Shown one piece after another: positions 22,702 through 34,700 of a DNA stretch of 64,000 nucleotides. The stretch comes from Tetmemena sp. SeJ-2015 (lineage: Eukaryota > Ciliophora > Spirotrichea > Sporadotrichida > Oxytrichidae), in contig JAJKFJ010022465.1 of assembly GCA_027382625.1 (NCBI GenBank), forward strand, positions 1-64,000. Direction: 5' to 3'. The notes below the pieces were generated by a model. It worked only from the letters and a program-made list of their open reading frames with translations. It made no database searches and was not told where the DNA came from. Made by a program: the position numbers and the translations under genes. Position 1 is the first letter of the stretch; every line of letters begins with the position of its first letter.

Positions 22702-23295
22702 ATCTGAGATTTAATAGAAAAAAATTCAAAAATACAGACTAATTCTTGTTGATTAACTTTGAATACTAGCTTAAATTAAAAATTATAATTATATTAAAAT
22801 GTCAACCGTTGATGCCAGCCTCCCCAATTTCTAGAAACAAACAATACTTTACAAATTTAGCGCGGGAGCTTGACCCAGCCGGCTTGGCCTCGAGGCTACA
22901 GCCTCGATAGCGGCACTCAGCCGCCAGTCTCCGCAACACTCTAGCTTGCTCTCGATTCGATTCTCTAACTGACCTTGGGTGGGGTCTCTCTGACTTGTCG
23001 AGGTGAGAGCTAAAGAGGATCCTTGGAGTGGCAGCTCCCTCGTCAGCAAGCTAGAATGTTGCGGAGGCTGGCGGCTGAGTGCCGCTGTCGAGGCTGTAGC
23101 CTCTGAGGCCAAGCCGGCTTGGTCAACCTCCCGCACTAAATTAGTAAAGTATTGTTTGTTTCTAGAAATTGAGGAGGCTGGCATCAACGGCTGACATTTT
23201 AATAAAATTATAATTATTAATTTAAACTAGTATTCAAAGTTAATTCAACAAGAATTAGCCTGTATTTTTGATTTTTTTTCTATTAAATCTCAGAT
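22702..23295. repeat. Foldback element with GC-rich core
   Basis: Arms 22702-about 22990 and about 23010-23295 are reverse complements with scattered mismatches, the outer ends being ATCTGAG and CTCAGAT. The inner 130 bases of each arm are strikingly GC-rich (for example GGCTGGCGGCTGAGTGCCGC in the right arm) in an otherwise AT-rich window; the outer parts are AT-rich. ORFs called on both strands here are mirror images of the palindrome and not genes. No target duplication was identified. Confidence 0.8.
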
Positions 23296-23339
23296 GTATT
23301 TATTTTTTTAATAAATAAATATTTTTAAATAATTTTATC

Positions 23340-23680
23340 TCAAAAGAGTGGTTTAGCCTGAATACTAACTCCTTAAGAGTGCAAATCTGTTCCAAACAGC
23401 ATTCTCTTAGAGATTTCAGAATTTTTCTTAAAGCCCTGTATCCGAAGAGTGGGAGAGATTAAGATTATTAAGCAAAAAATTAACTTTTGAGCTCTGATTC
23501 AGGGCTCACCCTACCTCAAGCATCCTTCTAGTTAAACAATCTTCACAATTCACTTACTGATTATTTAACTAGATAACTTCTAGTAGATAAACTCGACGTG
23601 ACAGAGAATTTAAGTAATTACCACTAATTTACCGACCCAAGCCAAGCAAATATTTCTGCCACGATTCTTATCCTACATTT
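23340..23680 (-). CDS. Possible coding segments, unknown
   Basis: Minus-strand stretches LPLFGYRALRKILKSLRECC, LEQICTLKELVFRLNHSFE (about 23490-23340) and GRNICLAWVGKLVVIT (about 23665-23560) are protein-like and free of TGA, but the stretches are short and I do not recognise a family. Low confidence. Confidence 0.3.
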
Positions 23681-24049
23681 TAATTTTTAATTTAATTTTT
23701 TAATCTTAAGTCTATTCTAATAACTGAATTTATTGATATAAATTTTAAAAGAAAAAGTGTAAATACACAAATTAATTTTTGCAAAAGATAGATTTGTTCA
23801 AGAAACTTAATTCCTTCAATTTTCATCACTTCATATAAATTAAAAATATGAAAATGAAGAAATAACTTTATATAAAATTATCAATTTTATATAATCTGGT
23901 TTATGATAATTTTTGTGGTTATATATTTATCAAATTTTTTTTAAGCTTAATACATTTAATTAAAATAAAAAATAATTAATATTTACTTCAAGAATATTTA
24001 TTTTTAATATTCATTTATGATTAATAACTTTTAATTAGTTTTTATTTTT

Positions 24050-24300
24050 AAGGAGTGACAACTAAGAGTGATCCAATCTATTGCCACTCTTTATTTGCTG
24101 CTAAATTTCCAACCTCTCCATTTCTTTTTTTTAAGCATCACGATAACTTTTAAATTTTTTTCTTCCTCCTTTTTCTAAAATTATCTTATCTGCTTTTGCA
24201 AATATTGATTGCTTATTCTTCTTCTCTCTTTCAGGTATCAGATATTATTTGAGCTCTTCGCATTTTTGGATTTCCTAAAAATGATAAAGAAACTATTATC
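24050..24300 (-). CDS. Basic, charged coding segment
   Basis: The minus strand reads IQKCEELKQYLIPEREKKNK, QSIFAKADKIILEKGGRKKF, KSYRDAQKKRNGEVGNLAAN, KEWQQIGSLLVVTP with no TGA. It is Lys-rich with several TAA/TAG Gln codons. A neighbouring frame is also open, but this one has the most balanced composition. Probably an MDS of an unknown, possibly nucleic-acid-binding or coiled-coil protein. Confidence 0.4.
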
Positions 24301-24309
24301 TAATCTGAA

Positions 24310-25285
24310 GAAAATTGTATATTTAAGACAAAATAATATAAAAAGTGAATTTTTAAATCTAACTTATTTCTTTTAAAAAAAATTATTTTCAGTTAAGAAA
24401 GCACTTTGACACCGATCAAAACCACATTAAATATAAGAATAACTATTCTCTTCAACTACTACATCTTATATTATCTTGTATTTTCATAAGATTTATCAAA
24501 ATATCTCAATAGGAGGTCAATGTAGAATAAGAAAGTAGTCTTTTTTTGCCTTAGTTCGAAGCCCACACGTGCGCTCATTTAATTTATAAAAACTAATATA
24601 CCATTATAAGAATAAGGTCTTGAGCCATATTAAATTATCAGATAGAACTGCTTAAAAAGCAATAAATTATTTCTCCAAATCTTTAAACCTTACCTGTGGC
24701 AACTCAATTGTAGTAAATTTATATTTTAATTATTTCTCTCATTATTTTCAGAATAATAAGTATAATTAATCTGAAGTAAAAGGAACATTGATCATAACTT
24801 AGCTAGCATATTGTGAATATTTTTCTTACCTGTTCATTTCTCGTTTGAAAGTAATCTCCTGATATAGCGAGGTAGGTTTATTTAACTTTTTCGAAGTAGA
24901 GTCCAATGTCTATGCTATTTATGTATAGCTCAAACTTGCTTTGAAAGTCCTGTTCTATTTCATTCTTGAAAGTAATTCATTCATTCATAAATATATTTTT
25001 TAAGTTAAAAATAAATTTTAGATTGAGTTTACGCTCGGTTAGAGGATCTAATAATTAAAGTTCAAATTCTTGTAATTATAATCACTGTATCAGTCTTATC
25101 AATTTAAACTATTAATCATTTATTTTACTCCAAGTGTAATTTTTGAGAATCATAGAATTTATAAAATTTGATAATAACAAGCACAAAAGAAAATTTGCTT
25201 CAATTTATTTATTTTAACATATTTGCAAATTGTAGTTACCAAACACTCAAATATTTTAGCAAAGGTAGCAAACTATAGCAAAGGT
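24310..25285. other. AT-rich spacer
   Basis: I see no supported gene, RNA or repeat. Confidence 0.35.
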
Positions 25286-25293
25286 CAGTTATT

Positions 25294-26001
25294 ATACTGC
25301 AGAATTTAATGCAAAATAGAGTGTGTTCGACGGAAATATTTTGTTCAAATCATGTGCTTTTCAACTTCTAGTGCTTTGAAGCCTTGTAGAGGAAGCTTTA
25401 GAAGTGAGATATATAACTTATCATATATTTAAACTTTTTAATTTTTAATGGCTGTTAATCTCATTCCATCTCCACATATCTCAGTACAAGTATCTTGAGC
25501 TAGTCCAGTCTTAGTTTCTCGAAAGCAATAGTGAAAGTAGGGTCTCTGTCTGCCACTCCTCCTCTCTTGAGGAACTCTTCTTCTTTCTTCTTTTGATCCT
25601 ATTTAGTTTTAACTTGAACACTTTTGACACTTTGGCTTCTGTCGTAGTTCATCAAAGTTATCTGATAGTCAACGTATTCTTTACTCAACTACTTCAAAGA
25701 GTGGAAAAGTTCACTTTTCCTTCCTCAAGAGAGGAGGAGTGGCAGACAGAGACCCTACTTTCACTATTGCTTTCGAGAAACTAAGACTGGACTAGCTCAA
25801 GATACTTGTACTGAGATATGTGGAGATGGAATGAGATTAACAGCCATTAAAAATTAAAAAGTTTAAATATATGATAAGTTATATATCTCACTTCTAAAGC
25901 TTCCTCTACAAGGCTTCAAAGCACTAGAAGTTGAAAAGCACATGATTTGAACAAAATATTTCCGTCGAACACACTCTATTTTGCATTAAATTCTGCAGTA
26001 T
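25294..26001. mobile_element. Foldback element with ATT duplication
   Basis: Arms of about 275 bases (25294-about 25571 and about 25728-26001) are almost perfect reverse complements, outer ends ATACTGCAGAATTTAATGC and its complement. ATT flanks both ends (25291-25293 and 26002-26004), a 3-bp target duplication fitting the A-N-T target known for Oxytricha TBE elements. The sequence TTTTTAATGGCTGTT and neighbouring motifs recur in the element at 63379-64000, so both belong to one family. No transposase is present; ORFs inside are products of the palindrome. Confidence 0.8.
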
Positions 26002-26139
26002 ATTCATTATGGAGGTCTCAAAGCGCTGAAAGCGTAATTGGTGTTAGGATTGAAGATTGCGTAGGGCTGAGGTTAGGGTTTATGGAACTATTACTAATTG
26101 GTCCCCTTCAGCTAATTATTAATTTCTCAGTCTCAGCCC

Positions 26140-26520
26140 TGATGAACCAGCAATAACCTAGTTACTTTATTGAAGAGTGGAAAGATGAGGAGCTTAAAAG
26201 TTTTGTTAATTAGAAGAGGAGGTTTGGTTGCCCTGCAAGGTGTTTGACTGAGCAAAACCAGCTCTTGAACAGAATTCTCAGCTTCTTACTAAGTATTATT
26301 AGTATTTTGAACGAAAGTATTGAACTGCGGTATCTGATCAGGTAAAGCTTAATTGTTGGTGGTCGCTTAGGTTGCAACTTGATGGTTGCTATTGAAAGTA
26401 TTGTTATGGTTGGGAACTATACTCCTATTAAAGGACTACAAGCTATGAAACGATTCTGGTTGCATCCAGGCCGAACTGTTATAGGGCAAGTTACTATTGG
26501 AGAATGCCAGAGAGGTGTTT
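26140..26520 (-). CDS. N/Q-rich coding segment
   Basis: The minus-strand frame reads YNSSAWMQPESFHSLQSFNR, SIVPNHNNTFNSNHQVATQA, TTNNQALPDQIPQFNTFVQN, TNNTQQEAENSVQELVLLSQ and on to PLLINKTFKLLIFP before TGA. All three frames are rather open, but only this one has the N/Q/S/T/P low-complexity bias of ciliate regulatory or RNA-binding proteins. The segment at 27250-27640 has the same bias and strand and is probably another MDS of the gene. Function unknown. Confidence 0.5.
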
Positions 26521-26529
26521 TATAAAAAT

Positions 26530-27245
26530 AAAAAATGCGTTAATAGTGTAATAATGAGACATATTAAATGAATAAAGTCTGGCATTTTTAAAAATATTGT
26601 TTCTCAATTCGATTGTTTGTGGAAGGGCTTAAGAATTCTCAGCATGGGAAATCTTTTGCTAGGGATGAATTACTGATAGTACTGCTACAGTTATTGCCCA
26701 GGCGATAAGGAACTTGGATTGTAGGTACCAGCTTAAATACTTGCATTTTAAGCAACTTGTAAACTAACTTGCTAGTTTTAAAATAAAATTATAAATTTTT
26801 GATTCATTGAATGAAAAATAAAAATAGATAAAATCTTAAGTTATATCATAATTTAAATAATTTAATGGATAAAACAATTATTCAGAGTTGTTGGTAGACT
26901 TCTATGATAGCAGTTCATAAAGTTTATCTCTTCAAATAAGATGCTATAAATAGTATAAAGAATCATTTTCCTCTTTAATTTTAATAATCGTAAGCTAAAA
27001 TTGAAGTTTTAAGGATTTAAGTTAATAAAATTTTTAAGTCTTTGTAATAGATTATTATATATTAACTTTCGAGATACTTCAATTTAGATCCGAATTCTTA
27101 ATCAATTTAATTTTAAGCTAAATGTAACTCATAATCTATTAAATTATTAGCTATTTTAGTAATTAAAAACTAATTTATTATAAAATGAATTAAATATCAT
27201 TATTCATTATTTTAGTGGATTAAAGGATACAATTACGCCATAGAT
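26530..27245. other. AT-rich spacer between N/Q-rich segments
   Basis: Probably an IES of the N/Q-rich gene; no other feature seen. Confidence 0.35.
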
Positions 27246-27249
27246 AGGT

Positions 27250-27640
27250 CGATAGATTATGATAATTAGGCTAGCATGTCCTCAATCCATTAACTAAATT
27301 ATTAAACCCCAAAAGAGTTGACTATCTAATTCTAAGATTGAGCATTTTGATTCAATCCTTGATAGTTTTTGGATTACTAAATAGCTTGTTATTAATAGGA
27401 TGGCTATCCTGGTGGCGCTGGGGAGAAGGCATACTACTACCAATGGACTTTACTCCATTCAGGATGTTAAATCTATTATGTGAAGGGAAGATGCTACTAT
27501 GAATTTTAGTTGAAAGCAGGATGCTGAAATAGTTGTCCTTGATCAAATGAAAAGGGTCTAGGCGTTGGTTGTTGCTATTGTGTTGCCTTATATGAAGTGA
27601 AAGAATTGGATGTTGTTGATGTCGAAGTGTCTGCTGCATT
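27250..27640 (-). CDS. N/Q-rich coding segment
   Basis: With TAA/TAG as Gln, the minus strand reads AADTSTSTTSNSFTSYKATQ, QQQPTPRPFSFDQGQLFQHP, AFNQNSQQHLPFTQQIQHPE, WSKVHWQQYAFSPAPPGQPS and a Gln-rich run ending near IEDML. The standard-code ORF starting MQQTLRHQQHP in another frame of the same strand is a shadow. This is a Gln/Pro/Ser-rich low-complexity region with no folded domain visible. It lies upstream, in gene direction, of the similar segment at 26140-26520. Confidence 0.55.
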
Positions 27641-27949
27641 GATAGATTTTATTCAGCTGGGAATTGATTACTTGATACAAGCCTCGAATCTCTTTAAGGA
27701 GGACAAAACTATTTTAATTGAAAATGTTTATTCAAAAACTTCAAGTAAAAATTTTTCAAGAACAAAGTAAATAATATTTTTGAGGCTGATTCTTAAAAAA
27801 TCTAAAAAAGTTATTAAAAATATAGTGTGACTAGAGAAACCTTTTTGTAATAAATCTTCTTACTTATCTTAGATAATCTTAACTCTCATCAAATTTAATT
27901 AAATACTTCATATTAATAATCTATAATTAAGATTTTTTCATTGATTCAC

Positions 27950-28416
27950 AAGTAAATTGAAGCAAAAGAATGAAGAGCTAAAAACTCATTTGGAATTTTA
28001 ACATAAAAAATTTAAAAGAACTTCAAATGAATCAGAAAATTCGTTAAGGATTTCTTAAATCTAGCAAAGCTCTAAAGTGGAGGCAGAAGAAAGTATGAGA
28101 TTGGAAAAACTAAGATTAGAAAAGTTTTAGTATATTGAAAATTCAATGGTAAATCATAAAATTGAAGAAGATAAACATTTTTTTAATAAAAAGTAAAGCT
28201 TAGCTAATATAAAATTAATTTAATGCTGAGTTGCTTACTAATTCCTTTCTATCATAACTTCAAGATAGAAGGGGAACTTAGGGAAGAAGTTTAATTGATA
28301 GTTTATAAAAAGGAAATAACTAATCAAACAGAATGAGCGCTGGATTCGGAAATATGGTTCTAGAAGAGCAGGAGGATGATGAAAGTTCAAAATCATCAAA
28401 AAGTTATTATAGCTGA
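27950..28416 (+). CDS. Coiled-coil protein, 3' segments with a 35-bp IES
   Basis: The plus strand reads LKQKNEELKTHLEFQHKKFK, RTSNESENSLRISQIQQSSK, VEAEESMRLEKLRLEKFQYI and EEDKHFFNKKQS, then, across a 35-bp IES (28198-28232), LLIPFYHNFKIEGELREEVQ. After a one-base slip it ends MSAGFGNMVLEEQEDDESSK, SSKSYYS, TGA (28414-28416). The first part is a heptad-like coiled coil and the tail is acidic and Ser-rich. The pointer GCTTA is in the same codon phase on both sides, and removal of the IES eliminates an in-frame TGA. Upstream segments, including the start, are not identified. Confidence 0.6.
28198..28232. other. 35-bp IES with pointer GCTTA
   Basis: GCTTA occurs at 28198-28202 and 28233-28237 in the same codon phase. 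The interval contains an in-frame TGA and is AT-rich; excision joins ...NKKQSL to LIPFYHN.... Seen directly; excision is inferred. Confidence 0.6.
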
Positions 28417-28559
28417 GAATTTAATAAAAAAGGAATTTAAAATTTGATATTAAAATTTAAAAAGGATTAAATGAGTGGCAGTTGCAGTATCTCAGTTTGA
28501 ATAATAATTCACCATCGATTCGCATAAAATTCTAAAAACTTTTTTTCCTTTTTAATTTT

Positions 28560-28660
28560 TTTGTGGGAGCCTCAGTAAAGATTAAAGCACACAAATTCAG
28601 ACACGATGATGATGAGGTACGAGGAGGCGGGAATTTCCCTAAAAAAACTGAAATTTAAAA
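28560..28660 (+). CDS. Possible short coding segment
   Basis: The plus strand reads VGASVKIKAHKFRHDDDEVR, GGGNFPKKTEI without TGA. It is too short for a family call and the flanks are AT-rich. Low confidence. Confidence 0.3.
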
Positions 28661-29189
28661 TGAAATATATTAATTTTTAATGAGCTATCGAACAAGCTGC
28701 AGATCAGGGGGGAATCTCGATTTAATGAACCAATTGCAACTTCCATTTATTATTTTTACCCAATCATGATTTTAATTAAAATTCCTAATATTTAAAATGA
28801 AGTTATTTAATTCAAATTTATATTTTATCTCTATAAATAAGCTCCAAACTTATTACGATGAACTCCTCATTACATAATCTAGAATAAACTTGAGAAATCT
28901 TTAGCGCTACATATAAAATAATATATTAAATGAGCCATTGCTTTATTTTCTATTCTTTTAAATTTAATGCTTGCTTTTTTATTAATTAAATTTGTATTAT
29001 CTGAATTTCTAGGGTATTGTTTTAGAAGTTCATTGTACAAAATAATTTGTTAGCGCATTAATTTTATCCGATTAATTGAGAAAATATTTGTTTAGCTTGA
29101 ACGCCCAATCTTGAATTAAAAATATGTTGATATTGGCTAAATCGATATCATTATTATCTGTAAATTGTAATTTGTGTCAATGCTTTAAA

Positions 29190-29367
29190 CATATCATGAT
29201 CTGTTTGTAGAATTTTTCTGTGACGGCTAGCTTATCATGAAGTTTTAAAGTCTTAATATATATTAACCTTGAGCGCTTGAGTAAAAATGTTGGAGTGGTG
29301 CCTTGACTGGCGGATAGTGAGAGAAAGAGAACTTTAAGGGGAAAAATAAATAATCCGTTACACACAT
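29190..29367 (-). CDS. Short coding segment starting at ATG
   Basis: On the minus strand an ATG opens MCVTDYLFFPLKFSFSHYPP, VKAPLQHFYSSAQGQYILRL, QNFMISQPSQKNSTNRS and ends at TGA. The overlapping standard-code ORF (MCNGLFIFPL...) starts three bases away in another frame and looks less protein-like. Could be a very small gene or one MDS; function unknown. Confidence 0.3.
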
Positions 29368-30149
29368 CTGTGAGTTATATGTTTTAAATATTTTTAGACT
29401 TTAGAGAAATAGTCTAATCCAATTTAACTATTGTTGTTTCAAATACTGTCCTTCTCATATTTGAGTATATTGTTTTAAATTTATAAATTGATTAAACAAG
29501 GAATATTTCTTGTTACTATGTTTGTAAAGTGAGAATCCATGGTTTAAACATCATTTTCTTTACATTGTTAAGGGATGCACATTAATAACTTAAATTTTGA
29601 TAAAATTATTCTTTTAAAAATTTGTTTTAATTAATCATATATATTTAATTGATAAAAATTAAGCTATAATTAAACTAAAATTGATCCAAGGGGTGCCAGT
29701 TGAGCTATATCAAAATTATATAATTTCTATTGCGCATTTTTACTGGTCTCTGTCTCTCATCTTTAATTAAAGATTTATATTTCATTTTTTTTTATTGACT
29801 TTATTCTTGATTTTAGATTAGTTATCAATTAGAAGAAATTTATGAGAGCTCACAAAAAATCTTGAAACTGAAGGTACTATTAAAATTTAAAGAAGCAAAA
29901 AATTTGATGATATATTTTGATCAAGTTGCATATTCAGGGATAAACTAAGAAAGTTGTCTATAATTATAATTTAACGCCTCCCTCTAATTAAAGCGATATT
30001 TTCTTTAATATAAAACCCCATTTTTATATAAAAATATAAAATTTATGATGAAATCTTTTCGTTAACCAAATCAAAATTTTGCGTTACTAATAACCCATCA
30101 TTTTTTGCTTATCTAAAAAATAGAATTGAAAAGTAAAGATTGAATGATT

Positions 30150-31361
30150 ATTTGGAGGAGTGGATATACATGATCCCATCCAATATGATTTTGTTTTTGA
30201 TTCCTACATAAGTGGCAAATTTATCAAATTTTCCAGCCCCGCCTCTTGTGAATTAGGCTGGTCCTATATAGTCTCCTTTAATTGTAACAAGCAAGTATTA
30301 TCCTTAGGTTGCGTCGACTAGGCATGATTCATAGTCACCCCATTATCCCAAGTATAGTCCATTAAGTAGAGCATAAAACAGAGTTCCCATGTTTGTGGCA
30401 TCTGTTAGAAGCTAATTTATGGCTGTAGAACAGTTTACATTCCAGTTAATTTAAGATCTTTGGTCCAAAGTTTTTGGAACAAGATCAAACGTGTCTAGAA
30501 TATCAGTTATATTGCAACAAATCAATTATATTATTCCCTACAATATTTCTTCAACTTATTAGTTTATATCTCAATAAGTTTTGAGGGTATTCAACAAGTA
30601 TTTATTACAGAGAAACAGCTTATAATTAGTATCATAGTTTGTTATCCTTCTATAAAAAAGAGGAATTTTAAGTAAAGATATTAAGGTGTATGATATGTAA
30701 AAGAGGGAATTATAATAAGTATTAAAAAAATAGATTCAAATCTTGATAAAATAGTTATTCTTTTAAAAGAATGATAAATCTCACTAATGAGGAGATGCAT
30801 AGATATTATATTCTTCTTTAGATGAAACTTTGTGAGAGTGGATTTGAGCTTTGATCATAGTTTATTTCAACGTACATTTGAGATTTTTAGCCTTTAAGAT
30901 CTTTTATATTTTTGTTTTTCGAGTTTTCAGAAAATTAAATAATTATTATATGGGAGGTAAAAACTTATATAATCAAATTAATTATGCTTTGAGAAGAAAA
31001 TTTAAATTTTTTATAATGAGAGTTGGCAAATTTTTATAAGTGAATGGAATTTTTATAAAATATAAAATTTAGAGGTAATAATTAGTTAAAATAAGAAATA
31101 CTTATAGGGGTTTATGGACTGGGAGTTATTATTATTGGAGCAAAATTAAAAATCTTTATAGTAGAAATTAAAAATTATTTGTCTAACTAATTAAAATTTT
31201 AGATTTTATTTTGAATTGATTATTAATTACGCTATTAAAAATAAAAATTTATTAAAAATTTAAATAGTAAGAGCTTAGCCAGTCCTTTTTCCTTGACAGG
31301 AATCAAAAGATCCTAACACTATCGCTAGGGTACCTAATACTCCAAGTTTAAATAGAGTCAT
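30150..31361 (-). CDS. NRF/acyltransferase-3 membrane protein, 5' half (inverted)
   Basis: Three minus-strand segments encode the N-terminus of a nose-resistant-to-fluoxetine-type acyltransferase. MDS1 (31361-31260) opens MTLFKLGVLGTLAIVLGSFD, a signal peptide, then SCQGKRTGQALTI. MDS2 (30941-30854) reads SENSKNKNIKDLKGQKSQMY and VEINYD. MDS3 (30640-about 30150) reads LFLCNKYLLNTLKTY, then LICCNITDILDTFDLVPKTL, WNVNCSTAINQLL, LYLGQWGDYESCLVDATQ and KFDKFATYVGIKNKII, the paired-Cys NRF domain. Pointers TATTTAA (MDS1/2) and AAACTATGAT (MDS2/3) are in codon phase. One TGA at 30571-30573 lies in the frame; a 21-bp IES between ATA repeats (about 30570-30590) would remove it. The rest of the gene is on the plus strand from 31735. 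Confidence 0.85.
30641..30863. other. IES with 10-bp pointer AAACTATGAT
   Basis: ATCATAGTTT (plus strand) occurs at 30631-30640 and 30854-30863 in the same codon phase of the minus-strand gene; excision joins ...YVEINYD to TNYKLFLC.... Confidence 0.75.
30942..31266. other. IES with pointer TATTTAA
   Basis: TTAAATA (plus strand) lies at 30935-30941 and 31260-31266, in the same codon phase of the minus-strand gene. Removing one copy and the interval joins ...GQALTIQ to FSENSKNK. The interval is AT-rich. Confidence 0.7.
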
Positions 31362-31734
31362 ATCCTTTTAAATATTATTATAAAACTTAAAGAATCGTCA
31401 TAATTTATTCCCTTACAATTAAATAATAGATTACAAAATTTTATTCGAAAGTATTTAATTTGTAGATGGTGAATTGTTTTTTATTATAAAGAAATTGTTT
31501 GTTGAATCTATTCATTTATATATTCCTCGAATAAACAAAAAATTGACATATCCAAAAACTTTTAAGTTTCTTTGAGAAGCTGGATTAAACTCTTTGTGCC
31601 TCTAAAACTGAAATTTAAAATGTTTTAATGATTTAAACAAGCAATATCAACTTCAGCCAGAATACTTAATTGATTCTCAGAATAAATGTGAAAACTCTTT
31701 AAAGAAGATGAAGATTAATTATTAGTGAATAATT

Positions 31735-34700
31735 TGCGAGTCTAGATTTTTGATAGTTACAAACATGGCGGTTGGAGCTAATTGGACAAACGTTAAAGTT
31801 TCTTACAAATTCTCTTCTAGAGACAACTTTTTTTTCTAATTTATTATTTTAAATTATAAACCAGGCTAAGCAATCTTAGTTTGGAGCAGGAGGAATAATA
31901 ACTTTGATTATATTTGGTTCATTTGTAGTTCTTGGAATATTTGGGTCAGTAGTTGAACTAACTAAAGTAGGAGATATCCAAGATCTAGATTCCATATTTA
32001 TTTTATTCTATATTAATTTATTGTTAATAGGAATCAGAATAGCAATTAATTTATAAAATTCTATTCTCATCAGGTATAATACAAAGCAATGAAATATGAA
32101 ACTGCAATTTAAAATCATAAAGTTTTTAATTAATTGCGCTTTACAAACATAACTGTCTTTAAAATTAAAAATATATCTATAATGTGTTTTACAATTTAGA
32201 TTATAAGAAATTAGAAGTAGCTTCTAAGTTTAAGACTGTTGAGTAATACGAACCTATTCTGATTTAAAGAAAAAAGTCTTGGGCTCAAACATTTCTTTGC
32301 TTCTCTCCAATAAGGAATTTCATCTAGATGTCTTAGATGCCCCCAGCTTACAAGAAGGCTATGTCTGGTTTTAAACCAGAATATGTGAAGAACCTCAAGG
32401 TGTTTAACGGCATCAGAGCCTTGAGTAGCTTGTATTTAATTTACGGCAGTACGTATTTCTTCTCTTGGTACGCAATATATGACAACCCTGACGACATCAA
32501 CACAATGAAAAAAAATCTTTTGTTCTCAATAATTCCGGGAGCCTTTTTTATTGTTCCAATGTTTCTTTTCACATCAGGATTCTTGGCAACCTTCTCATTT
32601 TTGCAAACTGAGGAACACTAGCAGTTCACGATATAAAACATTTGGAGGTTCTACTTTAGGAAATTCATTCGACTGGTTCCTTTTAACATATTCATTGTTC
32701 TGTTTTACATTTTCATTCTGCCATTTATGGGAGGTGGTCCCATTTGGTCAAGATATGAAGAAATAATGGAACCCTGTCAAACAAAGTGGTGGACAAACAT
32801 TCTGTTCATTAACAACTTCTACCCTGTAGATTATGATGACAAATGTTTGGCATGGCTCTGGTTCATCCCTGTTTACTTGCAAATTACTGTATTTCTGCCT
32901 TTCTTGCTTCTAACATATAGACTCATCAAGAATAAGATTGTGATATCAGTTATGTTAGTGTTTCTTATGAGCTTCTTCTTCATTTTAAATATTGTTACCG
33001 TTAGATACGGTGAGGAGGGAGCAGTCCCAATTTTCTCTGATGATAATAGAAACTTTTCATTCTATGCTAACTATTCACAAAATATAAACATATGTTCATA
33101 TCATATTAAATATAATTTGCAAACAACATTTTTATCATTCACTCTTCTCAAAATTTAGCTTCTTAATCATATTAAATATATAACAAATTCAAGTAAATTA
33201 GTTATATATTATTAAATGATCATTAAACTAGGGGACGAAATTAATCCAATACAGCTTATAAAATAAAGATCGTATTCCTTAATTCATTAAACATTACTTT
33301 CAAAATTTCAAATTTAAATTATTAAATAAAATTTTAGCTTTATTACATGATGCCTTGGTATCACGCCAATCCTTACCTACTAGGAATGGGACTGGCTATC
33401 TTAAATTAAAATAATTCTTTAAATAAAAAATATGGCTATGATTTACTATGAGTTTGTAAAAGATAGATCTAGCAATTAGTAGGAAGAGTTTGAAGAATAA
33501 TTAACTTCCTTCCCAGGAAGAGTACTTATAGCAGTTTACGAAAACGCTTGGATTAGATTTGTTCTTTACCTTTTGGGTCTTGGATTAACTCTCTCTGTTT
33601 TCTTAGGAGGACAACCAATGTGGAGTTCTAACACAAATTATTGGCCAGAATGCTTTAGAAAACCTTGCTTAAGAACTATAAAATGTAAGTTTTAACTAGT
33701 TGGACTAAGAGGTCCTCACGATCAGAGCAGTCTCTCACGAAATAGGATTTTATAAACTGAAATGAAAAATTAAAAAAAATGTCAAAAATCGGCAGCCACT
33801 TAGAATAAACGAATTCCATCTGTCTAACATTTCAACAACCCGACATAGTTGGCAATTACATACACAATAAAATTATAGAATTAAGCAGAATGACAATAAA
33901 ACATAATATAAAATCATAAGATAATTAATTTGTTGCTGTATTGAGTATATTAATTGAAATCAAGAGTTCTTTGTATTATCTTTTTTAAATAACCTTCTAT
34001 TTTAATTAAATACTTTCTATATGTAGCTCAAGGTTTCTACGCTGGATTTTCTGGGTTCGTATTTGCATTCGGTTTCAGTATGTGGATAATTCCAGCCATT
34101 TTGGGTAAAGCATAATTCATAAGGTTCTTCTTTGGAGGTGACATCTGGTCTCCTTTCCCTAATTAGGCTTATGGAATATACTAAGTGATTCCTGTGATTT
34201 GCATATTTTACTTTTTGTCAATGTCTTCTGCGCTACATGTTGACTACCAGATGTTTTTCTACTACTTCTGCGGCAACTTTGTGTTCGGGTTAACTCTGAC
34301 AAATATACTCTATGTTTTCGTAGACAGACCTTTCTGGGCTTTGATTACACTTGCCTTCGCAAGAGAAAAGGCATCTGCAGATACTAAATCAAGCATTGAG
34401 CAATTTAAGCTAGGAGTAATTTTGGGTTCAGGCATTACTAACTAAGAGAGATCAATTAAAAATAGAAACTCAGATGGTGAAATATAGCAACTCAACCCTT
34501 CAAAAGCTGTTGTGAGTGACATTGACTCACCTCCTTCACCGAATGCACCTTCTCCTGCTTCCCCTATCTCATTGAAGAGAGATTAATTTTCTTCAAATGA
34601 AGGTAACGATGCGCTGAGCCTGTCATCAGCTAATAGAAATGCGAGAGATTAGCCTCAATTCTAGGAAGAGCAAAAGGTTTCCCCTTCCAAACAGCCACAG

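Noticed and set aside
22849..23194. Two overlapping ORFs on opposite strands
   Set aside because: They are mirror images created by the GC-rich foldback arms and read the same palindrome from both sides.
27352..27639. Standard-code ORF starting MQQTLRHQQHPILS on the minus strand
   Set aside because: A neighbouring frame of the same strand, read with TAA/TAG as Gln, is longer and has a coherent Q/P/S-rich composition; this ORF is its shadow.
30563..30605. 38-bp IES between ATAAA repeats giving a start at MILIISCFSVIN
   Set aside because: A better signal peptide (MTLFKLGVLGTL) joined by the in-phase pointers TATTTAA and AAACTATGAT explains the N-terminus.
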